The position numbers and the translations under genes were made by a program. Below the pieces are notes generated by a model, which saw nothing but the letters and a program-made list of their open reading frames with translations, was not told where the DNA came from and made no database searches. From Granulimonas faecalis (GTDB lineage: Bacteria; Actinomycetota; Coriobacteriia; Coriobacteriales; Atopobiaceae), in contig NZ_BQKC01000001.1 of the NCBI RefSeq assembly GCF_022834715.1, forward strand, positions 1,834,501-1,898,500: a stretch of 64,000 nucleotides of DNA. Reading direction: 5' to 3'. This document shows, in pieces, positions 26,859 to 34,700 of this stretch; the stretch's first letter is position 1; every line of letters starts with the position of its first letter.

Positions 26859-26978
26859 ATGGAGGACATGCAGACTACGATGAGTTCTCAAGACCGTGAG
26901 ACCGAAAACTCGACTGCGAGCGACCTGTTCATTGAGGTCTTTGACCACGAGGACTATTTGGTCAAGTACTGCAACTAG
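26859..26978 (+). CDS. 39-residue peptide, candidate precursor or leader peptide
   Basis: A short gene with an excellent ribosome site (AAAGGAGG six bases before ATG 26859) encoding 39 residues: a Met/Gln/Ser/Thr-rich polar N-terminal half (MEDMQTTMSSQDRETENSTA), then a more hydrophobic, acidic C-terminal half ending DYLVKYCN with a single near-terminal cysteine. No family is recognised. The two-part layout, the hairpin just after the stop and the MFS gene beyond it resemble small exported-peptide cassettes. The alternatives are a leader peptide controlling the transporter by translational attenuation, or an unrelated small protein. No modifying enzyme gene adjoins, and local GC is lower than the surroundings. 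Confidence 0.6.
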   Translation: MEDMQTTMSSQDRETENSTASDLFIEVFDHEDYLVKYCN

Positions 26979-26987
26979 CAACCCTTC

Positions 26988-27015
26988 GGGCCCACCCTTA
27001 AATGAGGGCGGGCCC
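26988..27015 (+). terminator. hairpin between the peptide gene and the MFS gene (attenuator-like)
   Basis: GGGCCCACCCT (26988-26998) pairs with AGGGCGGGCCC (27005-27015) with one A-C mismatch and a TAAATG loop, nine bases after the peptide stop. No T-run follows, so partial termination, mRNA processing or stabilisation are all possible. It would set the ratio of peptide to transporter. Confidence 0.65.
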
Positions 27016-27038
27016 ACCCTCATCTCCTTGCATACAAA

Positions 27039-28238
27039 ATGAAAGAAACCACCTCCTTATTTTTTCTTATCACAGCCCGCACACTTTCGTGTTTTGGTGT
27101 CTGGGCCGTGTCCACGGCTGCCCCGTCGACTGTTTTTAACGAAACGGGCAATTACGCCCTTATGGCCCTCCTGTTTGTTTTTCGCTCGGTCCCGGCCCTT
27201 CCAGCCAACGCGGCCCTCTTCGCTTTGGAGGCTCGTGGGCATACGGCTCTATCCATGCTGCCGCACATCGAGCTTCTTCGCTGTCTTCTCTATGTTCCCA
27301 TTGTTTTCTTAAGAAGTGATTATATATTATTCTTTTTAACATTAGCATGGAGCTTCACCGAGGCCCTCGCGATGCCTTGCTATTTCTCCTTGGCACCCGC
27401 GCTCTCCTCAACAGCCGAAAACGGCAAGGCCATCAACCGCCTTCTCACCGCAACCAATGCCGCCATGTTGTTAAGTCCTGCAATAACCGGCCTTCTCGCC
27501 ACGCGGTTCTCTTTCGAAGCCCTCTCCCTGGGAGCCGCCGTACTTTTCGCCGGATCAGCTGCACTTCTTCGTTTTCTTGCCGTCAATGCAAAGCCTTTGA
27601 TTTCAACCGGCCATGATGAATGCGAAATTGTCGAAGTGGGCAGTGGCGGCCATTGGCATCTGACTGGTGTAGTTAAATCTATTCCATTATTTGTAAGCAT
27701 TTTTCTCTTAGTTGACTTTACATCCGGTCTGGCCTTCGGAACCCTTAATTCGCTCATGCCCATCGCTGCCACCGAGACCTCAAGCAACTCCGTCGCCCTG
27801 TACGGCGGCTTCCTCTCCCTGCTCATGGCCGGCCAGCTTTGCGGCAATGTTGTCTACGAGTTTCTCGGAAAGCGGCAGTTCGCCCCGAATCGCCTCTGCT
27901 TTTTAGCCACCGGCTTCTCCCTTTTTGCCTATCTTTGCTTTGGCTGGGTGTCCTGGTGGCCGCTGCGCTGCGCCATGCTTTTTCTCACTGGCCTTGGAAA
28001 CTCGGTGCAAGACGTATGCCTCCTGACCTCCCTCCAGACACCAAGCTGTCCCTCTGGCAGCACCCGCACGATTGCCCTGCGCGAGTCCCTAGGATCAATC
28101 GCCGTGCTCCTCTCTTCTGCCGCGGTGGCAGCAATGATCAAGTTAATTTCTATACCCCTTATCGTCACCCTTTCCTTTGCCGTGGCAACGCTTGCGTCGG
28201 TGGCAGCCTGGTCCCGTCTCAATGGGCCGCGATCCTGA
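27039..28238 (+). CDS. MFS-type permease of low-GC cassette
   Basis: A 399-residue polytopic membrane protein with about eleven or twelve hydrophobic segments and MFS-like length. The segments include LMALLFVFRSVPALPANAAL, IVFLRSDYILFFLTLAWSF and LVDFTSGLAFGTLNSLMPIA. Similarity to characterised exporters is weak by eye. The gene is AT-richer than its neighbours and uses codons such as TTA, ATA and AGA that they avoid, which suggests transfer. Notably no Shine-Dalgarno sequence precedes ATG 27039, in contrast to the strong site of the peptide gene upstream, so translation may be coupled or deliberately weak. It probably exports the peptide product or a drug (inference). Confidence 0.75.
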   Translation: MKETTSLFFLITARTLSCFGVWAVSTAAPSTVFNETGNYALMALLFVFRSVPALPANAALFALEARGHTALSMLPHIELLRCLLYVPIVFLRSDYILFFLTLAWSFTEALAMPCYFSLAPALSSTAENGKAINRLLTATNAAMLLSPAITGLLATRFSFEALSLGAAVLFAGSAALLRFLAVNAKPLISTGHDECEIVEVGSGGHWHLTGVVKSIPLFVSIFLLVDFTSGLAFGTLNSLMPIAATETSSNSVALYGGFLSLLMAGQLCGNVVYEFLGKRQFAPNRLCFLATGFSLFAYLCFGWVSWWPLRCAMLFLTGLGNSVQDVCLLTSLQTPSCPSGSTRTIALRESLGSIAVLLSSAAVAAMIKLISIPLIVTLSFAVATLASVAAWSRLNGPRS

Positions 28239-28370
28239 GCGGCCCTCGCGCAAGACCCAAGGAAGGAGGGCCTGGAGCGGGGACGGGCCGTCGGCCCAGG
28301 GTCGCGGGGGAAGGCCGCCGGTCAGGCCCATTCAGGCCCATTGCCGTCCCGTCCGGGCCGCTTGGAGAAA

Positions 28371-28548
28371 TGCCCACAGAAGCTTTTGCGGGTGCCGAGA
28401 GGCGCCGAAAGTACCCACAGAAGGTTTTACGGGTGCCGAGGGGCGCCGGGACCACCCGCAGAAGCTTCTACGGGTGGAAAAGTACCCGCAGAACGTTTCA
28501 CGGGTGACGAGAGGCGCCGGGACCGCCCGCGGAAGCTTCCACGGGTAC
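28371..28548. repeat. family B hairpin array, five units
   Basis: Five copies, starting near 28371, 28412, 28452, 28483 and 28523, of a 24-bp imperfect palindrome CACCCG-CA-GAAGCTTC-CA-CGGGTG. They are spaced 31-41 bases and separated by GCCGAG and GGCGCCG pieces. The array fills the 350-base convergent gap between the MFS gene and yaaA; the remainder of the gap (28239-28370) shows nothing else. Confidence 0.8.
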
Positions 28549-28588
28549 CGGTACGCGCCGGGACCGCCCGCCCGCCGGCCGGCCCCGC

Positions 28589-29359
28589 CTACCGCCGCGT
28601 GAACACCAGCCTCGTGCCGTCGTCTGCGCTCCGCTCGGCGTCCAGCGCGTACCCGCCACGGTCGAAGGCCGCAAGGCCCTCCTCCGACCCCACGCCCTGC
28701 TCGGCGCACCACCGCACAAAGGTACCCCGGGCCTCCTTGGCGGCCGTGGCCCGCTGCACCCACCGGCCGTCGTCGGCCACGGTGCCAAAGAGGCAGGTCA
28801 CACAACGCACGCCTGCCACCAGCCACGGCAGCACGGCCCGGGCGTACTCCTTGGAGGCCACGTTCACGAGCAGCCCCTCCCCCTCCGGAAAGAGGGACCG
28901 GGCCAGCCACGGGCCCCAGAAGCCGTAGAGGTCCCGGCAGCCGCAACCGCCCCAGCCGGCACCTGCGGCTAGGCGCGCCCCCATCTCCAGCCGATAGGGC
29001 GCCACGGCGTCGAAGGGGCGCAGCACCCCGTATAGGCCGGAGAGTATGCGCAGGTGCCCTTGGAGGTATGCGAGCTCCCCCTCGGTCATGACCGAGGGGG
29101 CCATGCGCGTGTACTGGATACCGCGGTAGGCCAGGACCGCCGGGGCGCGACCGTCCGGCCCCCACGCGTCGAGGGCGTCCAGGGCCTTCCCGGTGAGGGC
29201 GTCCGAGGTCTTCCAGAGCCGTTGGAGCTCCCTGCGGCCCATGGCCCGCAGGTCCTCCGTGAGCCGCTCGGCCTCGGGCAGGAACGCCGGCTCTGCCAAG
29301 GGCAGCGGTCCCTCGCACGCGGCCATCCCCTTGGCCGGTGAGACGATCAGCCGCAGCAC
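28589..29359 (-). CDS. yaaA: YaaA-family protein (DUF328), peroxide-stress related
   Basis: A 256-residue cytoplasmic protein of the YaaA family, which in E. coli limits intracellular free iron during peroxide stress and binds DNA. It begins LRLIVSPAKGM and contains YRGIQYTRMAPSVM (about 85-98), LRILSGLYGVLRPFDAVAPYRLEMG in pieces (about 105-130), DLYGFWGP and LVNVASKEY (about 145-180), the family hallmarks. It is the last gene of a minus-strand run: eight bases after the peptidyl-tRNA hydrolase, itself 22 bases after a cation transporter, so the three are probably one transcript. A link to metal homeostasis with the transporter would fit YaaA's known role (inference). Confidence 0.92.
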   Translation of the reverse strand: MLRLIVSPAKGMAACEGPLPLAEPAFLPEAERLTEDLRAMGRRELQRLWKTSDALTGKALDALDAWGPDGRAPAVLAYRGIQYTRMAPSVMTEGELAYLQGHLRILSGLYGVLRPFDAVAPYRLEMGARLAAGAGWGGCGCRDLYGFWGPWLARSLFPEGEGLLVNVASKEYARAVLPWLVAGVRCVTCLFGTVADDGRWVQRATAAKEARGTFVRWCAEQGVGSEEGLAAFDRGGYALDAERSADDGTRLVFTRR

Positions 29360-29367
29360 GGCGCCCC

Positions 29368-29781
29368 CTAGTAGAGCGGCAGGTCGCCGGTGATGGGGTC
29401 CACCTGCTCGGGGAAGAGCGGCTCAAAGGCGAGGCAGGTGTAGGTGGGCTCGCCGTGGAACTCGGTGATGCCGGCGTCCCTCACGAGGGAGACGACGAAG
29501 CCCTCATCCATGCCCTGCTCGGCCACGTCGAGCAGGGCCTCCTCGCCGTCCACGTAGACGCACACCTTGGCCACGCCGGCCGAGAACCACGCCGCCAGGG
29601 CGGAGTCGTCGCCGGCGGCGAAGACCGGCTCGCCGTCCTCGCCCAGCGTGGTTCCACGTGCCGCCAGCGCCTTGAGCACGGCGTCCACACAGGCATGGCC
29701 CGCCTGGGCGGCGATCTTACCCTTGCGCATCTTGAGGTCGCGGCGCATCACGATCATCTGCTTGGCCTTGTAGGCGGCCAT
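29368..29781 (-). CDS. peptidyl-tRNA hydrolase, Pth2 type
   Basis: A 137-residue hydrolase that frees tRNA from prematurely released peptidyl-tRNA, of the archaeal/eukaryotic Pth2 fold rather than the bacterial Pth fold. Hallmarks are KQMIVMRRDLKMRKGKIAAQAGHA (in pieces, residues 7-30) with the conserved lysine/glutamine/histidine region, AGITEFHGEPTYTCLAFEPL near 105-124, and a short C-terminal tail. Pth2 is uncommon in bacteria, though scattered in actinomycetes and others; a normal Pth may exist elsewhere. It lies in the CDF-PTH2-yaaA run with 22- and 8-base gaps. Confidence 0.88.
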   Translation of the reverse strand: MAAYKAKQMIVMRRDLKMRKGKIAAQAGHACVDAVLKALAARGTTLGEDGEPVFAAGDDSALAAWFSAGVAKVCVYVDGEEALLDVAEQGMDEGFVVSLVRDAGITEFHGEPTYTCLAFEPLFPEQVDPITGDLPLY

Positions 29782-29803
29782 GGCACCTCCCGGGACGAAA
29801 CGG

Positions 29804-31078
29804 TCACTCCGCGTAGTCTACGTCCACATGGACCGTGAAGGTGTAGTCGGGGTGGCGCTTCTCCAGGTCATCGACGATGCGCCCCTTGAACGCCTCCACG
29901 TCGGTGACCGAGAAGTCGCGCACCACGTCGAAGACCACGCGGTTGTGGTCGTGGTCCACATAGAGCCCGTGCATGGACAGCACCCCCTCGTGGGCCATGA
30001 CCTCGGCGCGGATGGAGTCGTTGAACTTCTTCCACTCCGGGTCCTCGGGGTCGGCGCCGTAGACGCCGCAGGTGAGGATGATGTTGTGCTCGCGGTACAC
30101 GCGGTCCGAGATCTTGCGCGAGAGCGTGTCGATCTCCATGGCCGTCATGTTGGCCGGCACCTCCAGGTGCACGGAACCGATCATCTCGTTGGGGCCGAAG
30201 GAGTCTAGGAACAGGTCGTGGGCGCCGATGACCGGCGGGAACGACGCTATCTCTGCGCGCAGGCCACGGGCAAGCTTGGGGTCGATGCGCTCGCCGAGAA
30301 TCTCGCTTACGATGCTGCGCAGCATGTCCCAGCCGCTCTTGGCCACCACGAGGGAGATGAGCGCGGAGACCCAGCCGTCGATGGTGACGTGCCAGAGCAT
30401 GGTCACGGCGATGCCGACAAGGGTGGCCCCGGTGACGAGGGCGTCGAACAGGGCGTCCACGCCCGAGGCGTCCAGGGCGTCGGAGCGGGTCTCGCGGGCC
30501 TTGCCGCGGGTGTAGAGCCCCAGCCACACCTTGACGGCGATGGACAGGACGATGACCACGACGGCCACCCAGTCGTAGGTGGACAGGGTGGGGTGCAGGA
30601 TCTTGAGGACGGAGTCGCGCAGGGTGATGACGCCCGTGGCGAACACGGCCGCCGCCACGAGGAGCGCCGAGAGGTACTCCACGCGGCCGTAGCCCATGGG
30701 GTGTTCCCTGTCGGCCGGGCGGGCGGCGAGCTTCACGCCGACGATGGTGACCACCGAGGAGACGGCGTCGGTGAGGCTGTTCACGGCGTCGAGCACGATG
30801 GCGAGGGAGTTGGACGCAAAGCCGATGGCCGCCTTGGCCACGGCGAGCGCCACGTTGGCCACGATGCCCACGGCGCCGCAGCGCACGACGACGGCGTTGC
30901 GGTCGCGCTCGTCGGCGGGCGCGTAGGGAATACTCTCGCCGGAGAGGCCCCGAGAGGCGCCGGACGCCGGGGCGCGGCCGGTCTTGCCTGCGGTTTTCTC
31001 GGCAGTGGGCTTCTCGTCGGTGCGGGTGCTTGCCATGGGGTGCGGTCGCCTTCGTTCGTTCGCGTTCTCACAGGACAT
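29804..31078 (-). CDS. cation diffusion facilitator family transporter
   Basis: A 424-residue divalent-cation (zinc, manganese or iron) exporter. Six hydrophobic helices lie in residues about 85-300, and REHPMGYGRVEYLSAL is the family loop 2-3 signature. Metal-site aspartates are visible in helix 2 (LDAVNSLTDAVSS) and helix 5 (DALDASGVDALFDALV). A C-terminal cytoplasmic ferredoxin-like domain (about 310-424) has a His-rich end (YVDHDHNRVVFDVV). ATG 31078 has AGGA six bases upstream; ATG 31036, 14 codons later, is possible but has no site. The first gene of a three-gene run with PTH2 and yaaA. Confidence 0.9.
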   Translation of the reverse strand: MSCENANERRRPHPMASTRTDEKPTAEKTAGKTGRAPASGASRGLSGESIPYAPADERDRNAVVVRCGAVGIVANVALAVAKAAIGFASNSLAIVLDAVNSLTDAVSSVVTIVGVKLAARPADREHPMGYGRVEYLSALLVAAAVFATGVITLRDSVLKILHPTLSTYDWVAVVVIVLSIAVKVWLGLYTRGKARETRSDALDASGVDALFDALVTGATLVGIAVTMLWHVTIDGWVSALISLVVAKSGWDMLRSIVSEILGERIDPKLARGLRAEIASFPPVIGAHDLFLDSFGPNEMIGSVHLEVPANMTAMEIDTLSRKISDRVYREHNIILTCGVYGADPEDPEWKKFNDSIRAEVMAHEGVLSMHGLYVDHDHNRVVFDVVRDFSVTDVEAFKGRIVDDLEKRHPDYTFTVHVDVDYAE

Positions 31079-31240
31079 CAGGTTCCTACCCGCCCACCCC
31101 CGGACCCTACACCCGGGGCCCAAGACCGTGGGTGTCCCGTGGCGGGCCGCGACGCCGATTCAAGGGACCGGTCCCTCGGGGAACAGGGTCTTTTGCAAAG
31201 CAAGGGAAGCCCCGCGGGGGCGCCGGAGAAAGGGGACGCG

Positions 31241-31507
31241 ATGTCCGAGCACATGAACGCCGAGAAGGCCGAGAAGACCCTGGTGGACGACGTCATCCGC
31301 GAGGGGGCCCTGGAGAACGAGACCCACTCCATGGAGGCCTCCATCAAGCCCAACTACGACGTCGAGGGCAGCTACGGCGACCCCGCGGTGGCCGAGGCCG
31401 TCGACGGCGCCGAGGGCCGCGTCGTCGAGGAGAACCTCACCGTGGGCACCGACGAGAACGGCAACCGCTACGCCGAGGTCTCCGAGAGCGTGACCGGCGA
31501 GGAGTAG
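31241..31507 (+). CDS. small acidic protein of unknown function
   Basis: 88 residues, very acidic (about a quarter Asp and Glu), with no hydrophobic segment and no recognised family. It begins MSEHMNAEKAEKTLVDDVIR and ends YAEVSESVTGEE. GAAAGGGG precedes ATG 31241 and a terminator follows its stop. Codon use is like the neighbours and the reading frame is clean, so it is probably a real gene. It is divergent from the cation transporter. Confidence 0.6.
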   Translation: MSEHMNAEKAEKTLVDDVIREGALENETHSMEASIKPNYDVEGSYGDPAVAEAVDGAEGRVVEENLTVGTDENGNRYAEVSESVTGEE

Positions 31508-31563
31508 GCCGGCCGCCGGGCCCGGGCCACGCCGGTCCGCCCCCCCTGACAAGACTCCGCCCG

Positions 31564-31606
31564 AGGGCGCCGCTGGCCGATCCGTTCGGTCACCGGCGCC
31601 CTTTTC
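31564..31606 (+). terminator. rho-independent terminator of the small acidic protein gene
   Basis: AGGGCGCCG (31564-31572) pairs with CGGCGCCCT (31594-31602) and is followed directly by TTTT. Confidence 0.8.
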
Positions 31607-31644
31607 GTCACGGAGACACCCGGTACCGCCCCTGGAGGTCCCGA

Positions 31645-31692
31645 GACAAGAAGGGCGCCCCCGGCCGGCACGGGGTCCGACCGGGGGCGCCC
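31645..31692 (-). terminator. terminator of the LPXTG surface protein gene
   Basis: GGGCGCCCCCGG (31653-31664) and CCGGGGGCGCCC (31681-31692) make a perfect 12-bp stem; the minus-strand read continues TTCTTGTC. It starts 14 bases beyond the surface-protein stop. Confidence 0.8.
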
Positions 31693-31706
31693 ACCGCAGC
31701 CGCTGC

Positions 31707-34700
31707 CTAGGGGCGGCGGCGCCGGACGAGGACGAGGAGCGCGGATGCCGCGGATGCCGCCAGGGCCACAGCACCTGCCACCGACGACCCGTCGCCGGTC
31801 ACGGGCAGGAGGCCGAGGGGATGGCGGGAGACGATGGTCCGTCGGCCGTCGGATCCGGTGGAGGGCAGCTCGCGGTCGGCCGGAAGGACACCGCCGTCGG
31901 GGCCCGCCCCCGCGGGCCAGACGGTGTCACTGCCATAGCGCGGGTGGGTGCGCTCGTAGAGGCCCCACCCGCCCGCAGGCGAGAACGGCTCGCCCCGGCC
32001 GGGGCCCGACAGGGGCAGCGACACCTGGGAGGGCATCTCCCCGAAGGCGATGGCGACGTTGCCGATGTCGCGGCCGACGGCGTCGGGGGTCACCAGGGCG
32101 TCGAAGACGAGGGTCGCGGTCTGGGGGCCGCAGACGGTGCCCACCGAGACCGCCAGGGTCCGGCTCCACGGGTCGTAGCACCCGTCGTCCACGGCGATGT
32201 CGGCACCATCGGGGCCCAGGAGGCGGATCGAGCCCGAGACCGGCTCGAGGCCCCGGGGGACGTCGTCGCGCAGCACCGCGCCCATGAGGGCCGACCCCTC
32301 CTGACGGAGGGAGAGCGAGAGCCGGTAGCGGACGGTATCGCCCACCCGGGTGGTGCCGTCGGAGCGGTCGAGGTTCTCGACCTCCTTGGTCACCACCACG
32401 TCCTCGGGGGCCGGGTCGGACCCCAGGATCTGCGACGGGGTGGCCGGCGGGGTGGCGACCTCCACGACACCGGGGTCGTCAGGGTCGCCGGGCGCGTCGG
32501 GGTCGAGGGACGGGAGGTCGTCGGGGTCCACGGCCGTGCCCGGGGCGGGGGCGTCGGGGTCGCCGGGGGCCTGGGGCACGGAGGCGCCCACGTAGGCCAC
32601 GTTGGCGCCGTCGGAACCCAGGGCGGAGGCTCCCACCACGGCCTCGAAGGTCACGATGAGCGACTCGCCGCCCCAGAGCTCCCCGCAGTGCAGGGCGAGG
32701 ACGCGGGTCTGGGCGTCGTAGCACCCATCTGCCACCGTCAGCTCGCGGCCATCGGGGGTGGTGAGGCGCACGGTGCCCGGCACCGGCTCGATGCCCGCGG
32801 GGAGCGGGTCGGCCACCCGTACGTCGTCCACCCGGGTGGCCGGGGAGCCGCCGAGGGACACCTCCACCGTGTAGCGCAGGCGGTCGCCCACCAGGGTGCG
32901 CCCCGCCTGGGCGGGACGGCTCAGGTTCTCGACGGTCTTCCGGGAGGCGAGGGCACCGTCGGCTGGCTCGCCCGGGGCCACCTCCGAGCCACCGGGGGGC
33001 GTCACCGCCGGGGCGTCGTCCGGCTCCACGGGCCCCACCGTGGGGGGAGCCCCCTCGTCCTGGTCGGGGTTGGGCCGGGTGCCCGTGGCCGAGGCGCTGT
33101 TGGAGAGGTCCGCAGCGTCGCCGTCGCGGCCGACGGCGTCGTCGGCCACAACGCACTCGAAGGTCACCGTGGCCGACGACCCGCCGTACACCGTCCCGCA
33201 GGCGACCTCGAGCACCGCCCTGCCGTCGGCGCCGGGGGCCGAGAGGCGCCACTGGCCCGGAACGAGGGGGCCATCGCCCTCGGCGGGCCGCCCGTCCACG
33301 TCCAGGAGGTCGGCGCCGTTGGTCAGATGGACCGAGCCGCCGTCGAGCTTGAGGCAGGAGGGCAGGGCGTCGGTGACCACGACGTCGGTCCAGGCCGAGC
33401 CCGCGGCCCCGTTGGAGGCCGTGACTGTGTAGCGGAGCCGGTCGCCGGGGCGGGTGGGGCCGTCGGGGTGGGTGAGGTTGACCACGGCCTTGGCCACGGC
33501 GGGGGCCGGCTCCACCGACGCGTCGGGCAGCACCGTCACCTCGAAGGAGAAGGTGGTGCCCACATAGGCGCCGTTGGGCTCCTGCACGATGGTGAGGTTG
33601 CCCTTGCCCACCGCCTCGGGGTCGAGGGTCACGGTGATGCGGCCGGCCTCGTCGCGCACCGGCACGCCGTCCTCGTCGCACACGATCTGGGCCGTGAAGA
33701 CCGACCCGTCCGAGGCAGTGACCCTCACCGGCGCGGAGCTGGCGGTGGAGAGCTTGAGCTCCACGCGGCCGGGATGGGGGTCGTCGTCGGTGGGGGCCCG
33801 GAAGACCGTGGTCACGGTCCCCTTCACCAACCGGCTTCCGTCGTCGCCCTCCTCGGGCTCGCCCTGCTCCACCACCAGGTGGTTGGCCGGGTCGTCGGGG
33901 TCGCCGGGGTCGCCGGGGCCCGGCTCCACCTCTGCCCCGGGGTCCACGGGGTCGATGCGCACCGTGGCCGAGGGGACGTCGTCGTCCTCGGTGGGGTTGG
34001 CGCTGGCAAGGTAGTTCTTCGAGGGCAGGTAGCGCACGGTGACCTCGTGCTCGCGGTCATCGGTGGCCGTGGGCACGAGGATGTCCCGGTCGGCGGGCAC
34101 GAAGGTGTACTCGAAGCGGGTGGTGCTGCCCCCGGCGCCGTTGTCCACGCGCCAGGCGTTCTGGGGCAGCGTCACGGAACGGGCGCCGTCCAGCACCTTG
34201 GGCTCAAAGAGAAGCTCGACGGGCTCGCCCACGGCCTCGCCGTCCACATAGAGCTGGACCTTGCCCTCCGGGGCCTTGCAGGTCGCGGCCACGGGGCAGT
34301 CGGGGTCGTCGTCGAAAAAGCCACCGGAGATGTTTGCCGCCACCTTGATGGCCTGGCGGGCGTCGTGGCCGTCCGAGCCGGGCGCGCCGTCGGCCACCCA
34401 CTGCGCCTCCACGAGGGCGACCCGGGAGGGCACCGGGGTGATCTCGCACCAGCCCACGGCCCTGTGGCCCCAGTAGTTCTCCTTGAAGTCGGCGTAGATG
34501 GGGTCGGGGTTGTCGGAGAACTGGGTGGAGGTCATGGTGAGGCGCATGACCCCCTCGTCGGAGGGCAGGCCGCCGTCCTCCGAAACCTCCGGGCCCACAG
34601 GCTCGCCGTCGCGCCCGGTGTAGACCTGGTACTTGTAGGTGACCTTGTCGGGATCCGAGAGGGTCTTGGGCAGGGCCTCGTCGGTGGTGATGGAGTTCCC

